A DNA stretch of 64,000 nt from Enoplolaimus lenunculus (GCA_030248215.1 JASANG010001324.1:1-64000); one strand, 5' to 3'. Shown: positions 41,991-55,482, counted from the first letter of the stretch. A program made the numbers and translations. The notes: generated by a model from the sequence alone, not told the origin.

Positions 41991-44900
41991 CATTTTCGTT
42001 TAGTTGATAAGTTTGAAAATTGAAACAGAAATGAAATTTGAGATGAAAAACTAGAATTTGAAATTGCAATTGAATGTGATATATATTTTTTTGTTATATC
42101 ACAACATTACAGCTAACGTAACGTAACCTCAATAGCACATTTCGATTTGGTGCGGTGCAAACATTGAAGTTAGCGGCAGAGGAATGGTGAACTTTTTTAA
42201 AATTAATGCTTATTTGCGTGTCGCCAGAATAAAATATCGCGGTGAATGGGGGGTACGATCTGCTATTATATATTTTTGTATTATATATATTTATATATAA
42301 TATATTTATAATATATTTGATATATGTGACCGTTATTGTTTTAAAATTTTAGGAATTTTTCGGGATGATGCCCCCCGTTCTACCTGCTTTCGCCCTTACA
42401 TGTATATTAATGCTTATTTAGGGATATATGTAGGTATATAACCGTATGTGTCTGGGTTCAACCGGAATTCGTGCAAAAATTCAATTCCCTGTTCCTGTTT
42501 CGTCATTCAAAGATGCAGGAGCCGGAATTTTTACGGTTTTGTGTCGAATTATGTCTAAGTATTTTTAATACTGGAAACTTTGTGTTTAAAAATTATTTCG
42601 ACATGAGTATTTTTTGCAATTACTTCAATTTTGGTTAATCTGTTTCTGTTGTGTTTTCGCAAAACTTGATGATGAAATAGCTGAATATTTGGCTTAAGCC
42701 GTTTTTATGCAGGTTTCCTACCTAAAAAGTCCAACACAGTAACTCGGAAACGAAAATTATTTCAAATTTCGGTTGCACTTCCGGTTCCTGCAAAGAAATC
42801 TAATTCCTGTTCCGGTTGCAATTGCGGCAAAGCTTAGTTCCTGACAGGTTGTGGTAATCCAATAGCATTGTGTTTGCATTAACTGCGGTAAATGTAGGTA
42901 AACGCGGATCCGCTTAGATACTGTTTACGTGGACGTACCTGTGGATAAAGAATCTCAAAGCGGGGGTATAGTAGTTTGATAATCCTTACCCATCTTCAAT
43001 TTGGATGGCATACGAAATATATATGAAGTTCAATCCATTGTCAAATTGCTAAATTAGACATTATAGTCAGAACGTTAAAAATATAGGGACAGGTGGGTCG
43101 TTGACCCCAATGACAAACTCTCGCTGACCAAAACGTTCATTGGTTTAATGTTTATTGCAATTAAGAAAAAACAAGTCAGCCGGCTTGGCGCAATGCGCAA
43201 ATGTTAGCGAATATACAGTAATCTGTATGCAAAATTTCTTTTCGCAGAACAATCACTTTTCTGTGCTAATAAAATGTTGTAAACAAAGTAATGCTCTAAA
43301 GTTGTCCAAAATACGTATGTGGGGAATTCCAGCTTTAACATATAGATATTAAAATAAAAACTAAGAAATATATATGTATGTATATTTATATATATAATGT
43401 AATAAGCGTGTTCGATGACCGTGGTTTATTCAGTATGTTTTATTATTTATTATTTCGTTATGATATCGTCTTATTGTTGCAATGTAGTTGCATTTTTATT
43501 ACTATATTCATAGATGTCTGTGGCTTTTAAAGCAGTAAAACCTCGTAATAACTCAAAAACGAGAGAGTACAGTAAATATTTGAAAATAATTACCATTTAA
43601 TAAGATTATAATTACTGTATTCGGCGCTTTCATGGTTGATTTTGGCCAGTTTGAAGATCGTTTTATGACCAAATTTAAATTAGGTTTAATTACGAACGAA
43701 TTGTTGCGTAGTATTCTGGTTCCGTTCGCCATTTCCACCGACACCCCCTTCCGAATCACCCCGTAATGGTCACGGTTGTATATACCAGTACGTTGTTGAG
43801 TAATTTTTGATATATGGGCAAATATGTATAGTGATTGAGATTATAAGCGAATGACCGTGACTGTTTTTTTGATGATTTTAAAATTTGAGGAAAATAGTAA
43901 TGTATATATTTATTTATTTATTTATTTATTTATTTTATTTATTTCTATATAATATGTATGTGTATATATGTAGAAATATTATATGCGTATATAGGGCTTT
44001 AAATGTATAAATTGAACTAAATATGAGAATATGTTATAATATTGTAAACTTTTTGGCAACACACGCGTTATGTCAGTAGTGGCAGGATCCGAAAATTTCT
44101 GACATGGCTGTGTGCAATTGGTTATTATATAATAGTGACAAAAGGTTGCGAACGAGAAACTAAACACAATTTTAGTGTTGAATTGACATAAAATGCTTTG
44201 GTTTCGATCTCGGTGGAAGCGGCTGTGGGTTGGGTGGGCACCCGTTTGGGTCCACATGTGACGCATGCGTTTTTGCTGAGTACAGGATTTTGCCGGTAGC
44301 GAAAACCCGTGGAACGCTGACGTTCCTAGGAGTGGTGGTGTGGGAAGAATGGAACAATTCACACAACACAAGCGAAATCTAAGCATCCATCGGATCATTT
44401 GTTGACGAACAGTAAAACATTGCATGTGAACAGGTTTGGTGGCAAAGCTAAAAAACGGCGTACTGTATTGACCCGACTAAGAGGGAGGGGGACTGATATT
44501 TATTAGGTTACTCCAGAGGGTTCCCCTCTTGTTATTCTATTTATTTTTAACCCACGCTCCGCCGCCCTTCGTTACTGATATATATCCGGTACTGAAACCA
44601 TAAGTTGAATTAAACGTTTTTTGCCTTGCATCAAAAGCTTTAGCGATAATGCAAGGTTATACTTTGGAGTGTTATTTTCAAAACTTAAGTACGCGTTAAG
44701 TTTCGAATTCAACTTTATTTGGTCTGGAAGTCATTTATGCGCTACAGTTTGGGATAATTATCATTCATGGACTCTAATTAGGGTTTAGGGACTCTATCCG
44801 CTTACGGACTCTTATTAGGGATACGGACTCTTATTGATCGGAACTCAAAATGGGGACCCCCTCTTATTATCCCCCACTCTTATTCGGGTCAATACAGTAA

Positions 44901-45556
44901 CGGTGGTAAAAAATTTTTGGTAATCGTTATTTTTTTCACTTTCCGGTTCAATTTCAGTATCCGGTATTATTTTTTTTTCGTTTCCGGTTTAATTTTTTTG
45001 TAAACTGGTTATTCAAAAAAAATTGATGAACTAATTGCAAAAACGCTCATTTCGAAATAACAATTTTGTTTCCAATATTTACATGGTTAGTAAGAATTTG
45101 CCACAAAACCGGAAAAAAATTTCGGTTTCATCATCTTTGATGAATACAGGAACACGAACCGGAACTGGAATTGAATTTTGCAGCAATTCCATAATCGAAT
45201 CGAAGTATTAAAAGTTTGCGCGAAAATTGAAAATTCTGGCTGTTTTCAGCTTGATTTCAGTGTTTTTGCAAACTTTCAATTTTTGTCGAGTTTAAAACCG
45301 AATTCGAACATTTGATATACTGGCCGCCCCCCCCTGGTCATCTACGTCGTTTTATATGTTACGGTTTTTTTAACACTGAAAACGTAATAACAAGTGAACG
45401 CAAGAGCATAACAGAAAAAATCAGCCAAAAAAATTATAGGAGTTCAGTTAAAAACGACTGAATCTATGTTAAAAGACAATGTTCAATTTTGAAAATACGC
45501 TGAAAATAATGGTATTTTTGTATCTTTATCGTTGTCGCTCAATTGTTACAAATTGC
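41990..45556. other. Intergenic DNA, no gene supported
   Basis: Contains TA-rich runs (42270-42325), partial GGTTGAACC-family elements (42454-42800, 44930-45190), a (TTTA)n run (43908-43950) and unassigned AT-rich DNA. The 148-codon minus-strand frame at 43979-44425 has no recognisable domain. Confidence 0.5.
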
Positions 45557-45749
45557 GGCCCGTGTAAAGATCAGAGGCGGGACGTTTTTGCTGTGGGACT
45601 GCAATAGAGTAAGCGTAAGCTTTAGACTAATTTTTTGGTTTGGCTTAAGCTTAGGCTTAGGCTTACGAATATGTTCATTCGTACGCTTAGACTTAAGCTC
45701 AGGAATATGCTTATAATACTATTCTGCCCACCTGTTTTTTAGATTGGCC
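45557..45749 (+). mobile_element. GGCC/CTTAGG-family MITE
   Basis: 193 bp, GGCCCGTGTAAAGATCAG ... AGATTGGCC, flanked by CAAATTGC / CAAATTCC (7 of 8). Confidence 0.8.
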
Positions 45750-46750
45750 CAAATTCCGAACAGAAATCAAAGGTTTTTTTGTTAAATTTTCTCATATTTT
45801 TGTGAATTTTTAGTTAAATTTCGAATGTCGGCCGAAATGTGAATATTGCGGTGAAGTTTGATGAATGGAGCATTTAACGTTGAATTTTGAGTTTTTTTTT
45901 CATTCGCCACCCATGTACCCATTGAAGTATATTTTTCAGCGAGGTGCCTACCCCCCACCCCCTACATACTCACAATACGGTATTTTATAGTGTGTATATG
46001 TTTATATATGCGTGTGTGTAATCTTTGTAAACGTAGATATCTCAACCTGTGGGACGGATAACCTGTGGTCGACCGGAACGGAAACCGGATGTTAGCCGGA
46101 AAATACGTCTAAACGTAAACTGATTAGGACTTGTTTAGCTCCGTCTAGAAAAATATCCCCTACCCACATATTAATCAAAGGGATCTGTCGCAATCCTGGA
46201 GCTTCCGCATTTCAAAAGACCCTGAGTAGGACATGGGGCTGCCACCTTACCAACCCCCACTAAACAGAATTTTTATTAGAACAGGTAAAATTTGTAATAA
46301 AGTAACCACAATACTCTATAAATGTGGGGCGGTGGGGGTTGGGGTATTTGGGTTTATCAAGTTATTATTTGTCTGATGGGTGGGTGGGAATAAATAAGTA
46401 CCAAAACATTTTGCGCAAGGTGGTAATTTCTTGGTAATAAAAATCCTAATTAAAATAAACCGAAGGTAGACTCAGGGCTCGACCGGATATCCGAATTCGT
46501 TTCCGGTATCTGTAGCCAGGATTTTGGAAAACGGGTTACGTTCTATAAAAACATTTCGAATGGGGGTGCGTTTTAGTGTGTTGTAACCTGGAACAAAGTA
46601 TCTCAAAAACTCAGGTATGTAAATTCCAGCCGCATTGCAAGAATTGAACAAAAAACTCCTGTTTGTAATTGCAAGTGAATGCAACGTAAACACTAGGACG
46701 ATAATACGATAAGTGAATAGTAATTGCTTGCATATTAATTAGGTTGAAGC

Positions 46751-47117
46751 CAGGGTGCAACCGGAATTCCGGTTCCGGCATTTTTTCACCTTCCGGTTCC
46801 GGTTCCGGTAAATTTTTACCGGATTTAAAAATTCCGGTGTTATAATTTGGCCGTTTTTTTTAACTTTGCTAATCTTTAAGAATCACTTTAGAAAGCCACT
46901 TGTATTCCGAATATAAGCCATTGATGGTGGATTTCACTTCAGTCGACGACGAAAATCTAAAATACAACAAATAAAATAAATACCTATGTTCGACTAAGGT
47001 TATTTCACAAATAATAGAGCAAAAAATAAGATTAAAATGAAATTTTTGGTGAAATGCATTTTTCACTTTCCGGTTCCGGTTCCGGATCCGGTAAATTGTA
47101 ATTCCGGTTGCACCCTG
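46751..47117 (+). mobile_element. hAT-like MITE, CCGGAA family (best-preserved copy)
   Basis: 367 bp with perfect duplication GTTGAAGC (46743-46750, 47118-47125). Both ends are intact and the interior is almost identical to copies at 26 and 1587. Confidence 0.9.
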
Positions 47118-47130
47118 GTTGAAGCTAATC

Positions 47131-47343
47131 CGTATTCTCAAATGTGTGTCGCATCAATCATCAGTCGGTGACAGGTCTTGTAGCTTTCGAAACAGTCGGC
47201 AGTGAGCTTTGAAATTGAGCACATTTTTTGTCTTTGATCTGCCCGACTTACGCGTCAATTGTGAGATTTGCACTTACAGGAGTTCGACAGTTTGACAACT
47301 TATCGCAAGTTGTTGATAGATGCTATATGCGTTTGAGAATATG
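47131..47343. mobile_element. TATTCTCAAATGTGTG element (most complete copy)
   Basis: Starts CGTATTCTCAAATGTGTG and ends with the inverse GCGTTTGAGAATATGG. Inner arms involve GATAGATGCTATATGC. It sits immediately right of the MITE at 46751. Confidence 0.65.
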
Positions 47344-47361
47344 GTCCCTAAATCGAAACAC

Positions 47362-47695
47362 CAAGGTTCGAACGGGAACTAAGTTTTGCCGGAACAGGAA
47401 CTAGAATTTGCCGGAACAGGAATTGAATTTCTTTAGCTACTTCGTTGTGAGGTATTGAGAAAAACATCGAGAAACAGTGTCTTATAACAAAATTGAACTA
47501 ATTGCAAAAAAGCATTCATTTAGAAATAGCAATGTTTCAAAGACAAAGTTGACAATATTTAAATGATTATAATAATTTGCCACAGTACCGTAAAAATTGC
47601 AGTTCCTACATCATTGAATGCACGAACAGGAACATGAACAGGAATTGAATTTTTGCCAAAATTTCGGCCGGAACAGGAATCCCGGTTGAACCCTG
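47362..47695 (+). mobile_element. MITE, GGTTGAACCCTG family
   Basis: 334 bp, left end CAAGGTTCGAACGGGAAC, right end CCCGGTTGAACCCTG, flanks CGAAACAC / CTAAACAC (6 of 8). It follows two other elements, so three insertions lie back to back. Confidence 0.7.
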
Positions 47696-47703
47696 CTAAA
47701 CAC

Positions 47704-49508
47704 TAAATCAAGTAAAACATCAAGCATAACATCGTAGTTGCGAGCCATATATATACATAGACAACGTTACGCCAAATAACAAACTGATCTATTTAATATA
47801 TGGCATTGACGTAACGGACTGACTCTTATCGTTTGAAAATGATGTTGAATTGAACACTGCTTTCAACTGAACACGTAATGTGTTTTGAACTGAAAAAATT
47901 TTAGAATTGAGGAAAATTAAAAAAACACACATATATATCTAAATATATGATATATTTATATATTATATTTATGTATATATATATTTATATATTATACATA
48001 TAGATATATATACTGGGATGAGATTTGAGCTTGCGTACGAGTTTGAGTTTAGGCTTCAAGCGCTCAGTGGCGTACTGATAAGGTTAGATTGGGAGTCAGT
48101 ACCGGGGCAAACGACTAAATATAGGGTGTTGAGACAAAATTGGCAAATTGAAATCGATACTTCAGTAAAGTCTGTGCTTATGTAGCTGAAAATAATTTGA
48201 TGTGGGGGCGGCCCTTATGCCGCATTCCCCCCCCCCCCGCGTGCACCGATTTAGTATGCGTTCGCAAGCGTTTTACGTTAGTCCGTGCTCTAAATGCACA
48301 GAATCAATAGTTGAGAGACTACCCATTGTGGTGTGCTTTGTGTCGAGTCAAATTGAACTGCAGAGAAATAGAAGAGAGAGAGACAAAAAGTTTTGAAGGT
48401 TGAATTTTGATGATAGCGATCTACGACTCGACCTTGAAATTAGTCAGACGGCCGGAAGGAAGTCTAACTGGAAGGGGGCAGTGTTCTGGGGGAGGCTAGA
48501 ATTGAGCCACAGAGGGCTTTTGCTTTGGACGTAGTAACGATTTTGGTACGGTTGGTCTCGCTGTACGAAAATTTCGAAACGGGTTCGTTGTGTAACAACG
48601 TCAAACAGCATCTGAGAACCTGTTTATTAAAATCTCAAAGGGGGAGGGGCTGATCCTTTGACTCACATCCTGGTTACGTCCTGGGGGTTCATGTGAACTG
48701 TTCCCTCACGTTTAGGGTTAAAGCTTTAGGCAAACGTTTATGTACATACAGATAAGCTGTTTACTAAACCTAATCGTAAATCTAAGCCTAAATGTGAGAG
48801 AAAGTATACAAGAGCCAGGTGGGTTGAAAAATTAAGGGGGTTTAGACTGGTGTCATATTTAGCATTAAGGAATATGGGGCAATGGTTTAAGGAGCGCATT
48901 TTGAATTAATGAAAGACGGTGTTATGGAAAAACCCGTTAGTCTCGAGTGGATAGTAATTAATTTATGGGGTTAGGTCTTTGGTGTGGGTGAGCTTTGGTG
49001 TGGGGTGACCTGGCATTCAAAGGTAAATGGTACAGATGGCAGGACGATGTTGCAGAAACTGTCAAGCCTTGTGGTTCATGTAAAGATAAGGGGCGAAACG
49101 TTTTTCTGTGATACTGGAATAAAGTAAAGGTTAATCTTTAGAGTGTTTTGCTTAGGCTTAGGTATATGCACATTTTTACGTTTAGGCGTAGGCTTAGGAA
49201 TATAGGTTATACTACCGGTTCGTATATGTTCTATACCTTGGACTTACTTATTGAGTGAAACAGTTACAATTGACCAGGTGTAAAGGCTGTGGTTTTAATG
49301 TTGACATGATGACTTGCGTTTAGCGATGGAACTCGCTGAATCGTTTAAAGATAAACTCAAATCAAAATGAATAAGAAATAAGATTTTAAAAATATTTTAA
49401 AATGGAAGGTGTATATTTTTCAAAGATTTAAAATCGAGAGAAGTTTAGTAGAAATTGATCCATATGAAGCTGTCGGAATTCAAGCGATTGCTTGCCGATA
49501 CGGCGGTG
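47704..49508. other. Intergenic DNA with degenerate repeats
   Basis: TA-rich run (47930-48010), a C run at 48222-48238, and a decayed GGCC/CTTAGG element (about 49075-49245). No gene recognised. Confidence 0.5.
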
Positions 49509-49659
49509 GGCCAATGTTGCTTGTAAGGTGGCGTAAACAGTAGATTAAGCGTATTCCTAAACCTAAGCCTAAGCCTAAGCAAAAAGCCATCTAGAATCTA
49601 AACTTACTCTTTTATAGAGCCACCAGAAACCTGGACGTCTCTAAAAGTGTCATGGCTCC
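49509..49659 (+). mobile_element. GGCC/CCTAAG-family MITE with perfect 8-bp duplication
   Basis: 151 bp, flanked by CGGCGGTG at 49501-49508 and 49660-49667. The core is a short CCTAAGCCTAAGCC run. Confidence 0.85.
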
Positions 49660-50046
49660 GGCGGTGGATTAAAAAGAATTGAAATTAAAATTTAAAAAAA
49701 ATAAATTTTTTTCTGACATTGAAATCCTGATTTCAATTATACTTCGCCGGAAATTGAACTTACAAAATTTACACAAAAGTAGTGTATTGTGAAGGGTAGT
49801 CTTCCAGTATTGAATGTTGGGACATTTGACTACTGAGTTGTGTATGTTTCAAAGTAAGTGCAAATATGCCACAGTAACAAAAATATGATCAGATATTTAA
49901 ATTGGAAACTGGTAGAGAGTATTGACTCAGTGATTTTTAACTTTTTGAGGTCGGAATTTAAAATACAAATAAATAAATAAATAATATTTAAATGTGAATA
50001 TATGTAGTCATGTATGTATGAATGTATGTAATGTATGTAAATGTTG

Positions 50047-50311
50047 TAGGCCAATGTGCTATTCAGGCTTATTAATAATTGGAATAGGCCAATCTGCTAT
50101 TTTGCCCAATAGCAGTTTCGTCTAGGCTACGCAGCTATTAAAGTTATAGACCAATGAGATTTGATTATTTCGACAGACGAAATACCGTTAACCAATCTGT
50201 TAGTTTAGCATTACTTTTGTTTCGCTATATAGGCAAACTGCTATTTGCTCGGAATAGCAGATTGCCCTAGACCAATTGGTAATTGGCCTGAATACCAAAT
50301 TGGCCTACGAT
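50047..50311. mobile_element. Inverted-repeat element, pair with 29385-29605
   Basis: Ends GTAGGCCAATGTGCTATTC and inverse-like CCAAATTGGCCTAC. Internal landmarks as listed for the partner copy. Confidence 0.65.
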
Positions 50312-50444
50312 GTATATATGGGTATTTTCCGTTATCCTCCAAGTCCGCGTTTGCCCGGAATGGTTTTATTTTGAAAATTTTTGCAAGCATTCGATGCAAC
50401 TTCCGGAGCTAAGTCCAATGTTGTTAAATTTATCGCAATCAGAC

Positions 50445-50885
50445 GAGTGATTAACGAATTATGGTCAAATAACTGACTGGGCGCTAGTTATTTGACAATA
50501 ACTCGTTAACTAAGCTTCTGATTTAAAAAATTTATCATTTTTGTACTCAGATCCGCAAGCTGCATCGAATGATATATAATTTGTCAAACTTTATGACAAA
50601 AAAAATTTGGGTCCCAAAAAATACAAGCCATAGGACCTTAAAAATCGAATTTTTCAAAAATTCCCATTTAGGCGTGGCAGACAAGGTTATTTTTTAAATC
50701 CAACGATTTTTGGGTAAATTCGGGCTGGGGGGATAAAAAATTTTGATTCCCAAGGGATCGGGCCCATGGGACTTTAAAAATTCTAATTTTTCAAAAATTC
50801 AAATTTAGGCGTGAAATAATCAGGGAAGGTTACAAATTTTTTTAAATGCATTGATTTTTGGGTAAACGTGGGCTGGGGGAATAAC
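50445..50885. repeat. Dispersed repeat, pair with 20579-20945
   Basis: Same ordered landmarks as the partner. Here the AATTTTTCAAAAATT ... GATTTTTGGGTAAA section is present twice, a local duplication. Confidence 0.65.
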
Positions 50886-52879
50886 GAAAAAGACCCTATA
50901 TATGTATGTATGTATGTATATGTGTAATTATTTGTACCAAAAATTAAAATATAAATACTGGAGACAGACAGTATTCGCTTAAACTAAACGATTGTCAGAC
51001 TTGTGCGCAATTATTATACTCTTTAAGTTGTTCTAATTGCGTTTGTTTTTGTGTTTAGTTTTGAACTAAAAAATCGTTGAGGTTCGACCTAGTTTTCCAA
51101 AGTTGAATTCGTATACCACAGGGGACAGCCCAATATTAATTGTTTGTTGGGTTATAAAATATGATACATGGATTGGTGGGGGGTGGGGTGTATGTATCAT
51201 CCGATCTCAGACAGGGGTATATTGTGTACGTTTGATATAAAAATGGGCCAATGTTATGTTGAAGGGCGGCTGAAGTGTAGTTAGTATAAGCATATTTCTA
51301 AGCGTAAGCCTAAGCCGAATGGGCTAAGCGGCGGATGTGAACATTAAACGTATTAATTTTGTCGGAATCTGATGACTGCCTCCGGTTTAGATGGGGCAGG
51401 GCTGTACGGAAGAGAATTGAAGGCACGTGACCAATGTGGATTTCAACAGAAACTGTTTTATGAGAACCGGAACAGGAATTGAATTATTGTAGGAGTTCCG
51501 GCCGGAACAGGAATTCCGTGCGGAACCCTGGATACCGTCCGTGTTTGTTGTTTCGTTTGAAGCTATGAAAGCATAGGTTCTACTAGCTTTTGGCTTTTGG
51601 AACAGCAGTCAGACAGCGTCAGGATGTGTGGACATTCCGATTTTTTTAAAATAAAAACAATTTTGCATAACATGGAATGACAAATTTCATAAAAAGCTAC
51701 GAAGGTTCCGAGTTTACAAATCATTAAAATTGTATTTGTGTTCTGGGCTCCCATCGCCAGCGGCGTCTATTTCGCCATTATATATCGCTACCTGGCTTAT
51801 GTGCCCCCCCACCTTTGTTTTAGGATCAGTCGCTGTGGACCCTAGTGATTGAAGACTGGATAGAGTTAAGTCGTGGGCTTGGAATCAGTGATGGATCCAG
51901 GATCTCAAAATGGGGGGGGCAAAATTTCCCAGGTAATAAACTTATTTTTGACCCATACTGTAGTGTCCCAAATGAGAGGGGAGGAAATAAGACGGAGCTT
52001 ATTATAAGCTGCTTATACTATTGTGTATAAAATAAAGAAATAAACAGCGCAGAACAGCAATTGACACTCTATATAATTGTTGTCGAGATGTTGCTGGGGG
52101 GAGGGGGCACGGCCGGGGTGGGCCCCCCATAGATCCGCCATTGCTTGGAATGCGTTTGGATGTCCGTAATAACAGAGTCGCTGTTTACTGATGTGAGAAC
52201 GTACGGATTTCAAGGCTGCTTTTTTGAAAGCGATAAGGACTACGAAACTCGGACTAAATGCTTAAAACAATTATTCTTCTGGGTGGAATTCGATGCGGTG
52301 TTTGAGTAAAACTCGATATGCTCGGCACCATTAAAGGCGTTCACGAAGTCGAGTTAATGGTTAACAACGGTTTAGTCTCACTTGGTCATGATCGACCCCC
52401 CCCCCCCACGTCCAATATTTTGGGGGTTGTACGTTTGATTAATATTTTAAATTGAACCTCAAGTATGCTCCCTCTGATTATATTGCACAAGCCTGTGTTT
52501 ATACTGTGTGGTTCAAGTAGTAACTACCCCTATAATCAAGGGTGTCGGTCAAAAATACAACGCACGCTGGTACATTTTGTACCATGCAGACACCTCCCCC
52601 CCCCAGTAGTTGTACACTTTTGTCGATGAGCGATCATCCACTCTTGGTACAATCAAAACAGGTTATGTCAAACCCAGTTAAGGTTCGTTTTACACGACCA
52701 GCCAGAAATTTTTGGAGCGCATGTATTCCCTGCCGCTTTTCAAATAAATTCAATTGGTGTCAAATTTGACTACCGGCTAAATGAGGTGTTTGCCGAGTGA
52801 GAGTATGTAGAAAAAAAGGCGTTTTGATTATGAACCGTGTTTTCAACTCAACTGTGAGCAGCACCAAGAGTGAATAATA
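50886..52879. other. Intergenic DNA with G/C-run elements
   Basis: CCTAAG remnant (51250-51330), GGTTGAACC-family end (51460-51530), an element bracketed by GATGGATCCAGGATC and its rough inverse (about 51885-52145) and a partial ACAAGAGTG-family copy (52530-52640). No gene recognised. Confidence 0.5.
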
Positions 52880-53147
52880 ACAAGAGTGTGCAACTGTTCG
52901 AGTCACCGCATGGTACATAATGTACCACCGGGTTTTGGCCGATCCTTCTTGTTTAGAAAGGGGGGTCGCTATCACATGAATACCTCTAAATTAAACTATA
53001 CGGGAACCATGTTTGACGTCGCAGGCATAAAGTGTCATGGTTCGCACCGGTTGTGCCACCCCCTAAATAAGGGGAGTTGGGCAAAAATGCAACGCGTGCC
53101 GGGTACATTGTTTTCTACAAAGAACGTATCCAGTTGCACACTCTTGT
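52880..53147 (+). mobile_element. MITE with ACAAGAGTGTGCAACTG ends
   Basis: Nearly perfect inverted ends ACAAGAGTGTGCAACTG / CAGTTGCACACTCTTGT, 268 bp, with the internal CGCAACGCGTGCCGGGTACA shared by all copies. No clear target duplication. Confidence 0.8.
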
Positions 53148-53442
53148 AAAGAGTCATTATCGAACTTTTGGTAGCTTCTATCACCAGTTAGTAATAGCTT
53201 TTCAAACAAGTAGTCTTGGACATATGCATATAAATCTTAAATTCTATTTCTTATAAATATAGACGATTAAATGCAACGAATGTGCTAAATTGCGAAGTTC
53301 TAAATAAGCTGAGTTGATATGTACAAAGCCTATTGTAAGCATGTGAGATATGCATATGCAATAAATGCAATGCACTTTGTGATGTATGCTAGCCGGCAGC
53401 ATACGGTCGACACGTAGAGTCGACGATAAAATGCAGTTAGAG

Positions 53443-53640
53443 AGGCGGGCTGCGTGATGCAGTGGTAGAATATTCGCTTAGGATCCATAGGCTAAGAGTT
53501 CGATCCCTGTTCTGGACGCCAGTTTTTCCAGCTGCGTACTAGAACGGTCTGATGTCCCGGTTCCAACCTTGACTGACACCTATTATCATATAGTGGTAAG
53601 TGGCACTAGATCCATCTGAAATTAGGGAAGATAAGGCAGT
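53443..53640 (+). repeat. tRNA-derived SINE candidate
   Basis: TGATGCAGTGGTAGA (A-box-like, about 53455) and AGAGTTCGATCCC (B box, about 53495) are spaced as in a tRNA, but the acceptor arms do not pair well, so it is not a functional tRNA. A non-tRNA tail follows to about 53640. It is the only copy recognised in the window. Confidence 0.5.
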
Positions 53641-54103
53641 GATTTGAAAAAAAAAGTTAAAAAATAATGGAAGTTTGCGATTTCAAACCATCACATATTT
53701 TAATCATGAAAGTTTGAAATAATTGAAAAAATATAGTAAAGGTTTTTTTGTATTTGAAAATCAAAACAGACATACCAAACATTGACGGTCATTAAGGGGT
53801 GGGGGGGCAGTAGGAGACATATGGAGTCGTGTTTCTTGTTTGAAATAAGTTATTTTGATACGAATACAGATTGCACTAACAACATAGAGTAGTTCATGGT
53901 CGATATTATAAACAGGGAATGCGCATGCAGCGCAAATAACGATTCATTTACAATATGGAAGGAATTATTGCAAATAATTGCAGTTGCAGTCGCGAATATA
54001 TAGAAATGTCTACATATACAGAGCAGTATTAATAGTAAGATATAATATGGATTTAGATACGTATTTTGGTATTTATGTATAAATAAATATATATACGTAT
54101 ATA

Positions 54104-54104
<1 letters not shown>

Positions 54105-54150
<46 letters not shown>
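54105..54150. repeat. (TA)n microsatellite
   Basis: Perfect TA run flanked by TATG-type repeats. Confidence 0.9.
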
Positions 54151-54156
<6 letters not shown>

Positions 54157-54458
54157 ATGTATATATTATATATATGTAAATATATATAAAGTAACTTTGT
54201 CTTATTATCATGACAGTGATCTAGTGGAGTATTAACAAGAGTAAATGTTAAAAAATATTACAGAAATAAATAGAAACTTTGGACGTACGCTCATGTATTA
54301 TTCATCGCCCCCGCCTGTCACCCCACCCCCATCTTTTTCGCTTGAACGAATAAAAGATGAGAAATGAGTAAATAAAGTTTTTTAAGAAAAAATAGACATT
54401 GTCGAGTCGAGTGCCGTACGGTATTTTTTCTTATTTTTTTGTCGTGATTACGAGTAAC

Positions 54459-54649
54459 TTCAACCAATCAAAATCGCACAATGCGATTGGTTTGCAGGTT
54501 TCATTGGCTGTGGCGTGTAAGGGGGAGGCGGTCCAATGACACATTTACCGGCTTTCAACCAATGAAATCGCACAATGCGATTGGTTTGCAGGTTTGATTG
54601 GTTGTGGCGTGTAAGGGGGAGGCGGTCCAATGACACATTTACCGGCTTT
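54459..54649. repeat. Tandem duplication of a ~95-bp unit
   Basis: Two copies containing ATCGCACAATGCGATTGG (itself an inverted repeat), GGCGTGTAAGGGGGAGGCGG and CATTTACCGGCTTT, differing at only a few positions. Confidence 0.85.
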
Positions 54650-54927
54650 AGAATTAATCTTATGGCTTGAAGGTTTGTGGTAATGGTGAAGATTTGTTAA
54701 AAAGACGCTTAAACAGTAACTTGGGGCGACAACCCTGTGAAAAATTGTTAAAATTCACAATTTGTAACATTATTTGAACTGCGTAATTTTGTCTCACCGA
54801 GAACTCCGGTTCCGGTTCGGGCAATTGACAATCGGCCACGGTATTTTTTTTCTTTTCGGGTTCAACTTAATCTGGTCACTTACTAATAATATTTATTGTG
54901 ATGTACACTAAGGTCAAGCGATTATGT

Positions 54928-54965
54928 ATTATTATTATTATTATAATTATTATTATTATTATTAA

Positions 54966-54999
<34 letters not shown>

Positions 55000-55027
55000 G
55001 TAATTATTATTATTATTATTATTATTA

Positions 55028-55098
<71 letters not shown>
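54928..55098. repeat. (TTA)n microsatellite
   Basis: About 170 bp of ATT triplets with a few interruptions. It gives long Ile, Tyr and Asn frames that are not genes. Confidence 0.95.
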
Positions 55099-55099
<1 letters not shown>

Positions 55100-55297
55100 A
55101 TGAATACACTGAATACGATTACAAAAAACAAGAGTGGCTGAAAATGACTCGCAAGTAAAGCAATTTTGCGGGGGTATGCCAGCGGGTAAAAAAGATTCTG
55201 AGGGTAAAAGCACGGGTCGGGTAAAGAAATGTTTACTCACTTTACACCTCCTGGTTCAACACAGATCGTTTGAAATGATGAACGAGTTAATGTGTTT

Positions 55298-55482
55298 GGC
55301 CCATGTTACTTTAAGGGTCGTCCCGGTTTCTGGTGGGTCCATAAAAGAGTTAGGTTTAGATTTTAGATTACATTTTTTGCTTAGGCTTACGCTTAAGAAC
55401 ACATTTTTGCAACATTTAGGCTAAGGCTAAGGCTTAGCAATACGCTTAATCTACTGTTACACCCCTTAAAGTAACATTGGCC
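55298..55482 (-). mobile_element. GGCC/CTTAGG-family MITE
   Basis: 185 bp, GGCCCATGTTACTTTAAGG ... CCTTAAAGTAACATTGGCC, flanks ATGTGTTT / ATATGTTT (7 of 8). Confidence 0.82.

Noticed and set aside
43979-44425. 148-codon minus-strand frame upstream of the membrane LRR gene
   Set aside because: No recognisable domain, signal peptide or splice context; composition resembles surrounding intergenic DNA.
53443-53520. Functional tRNA gene
   Set aside because: Pol III box-like motifs are present but the acceptor stem halves do not pair adequately.
55134-55424. 96-codon + strand frame starting MAENDSQVKQ
   Set aside because: The first part looks mildly protein-like, but the frame runs into a GGCC-family MITE and next to a TTA microsatellite, and no homology was recognised.
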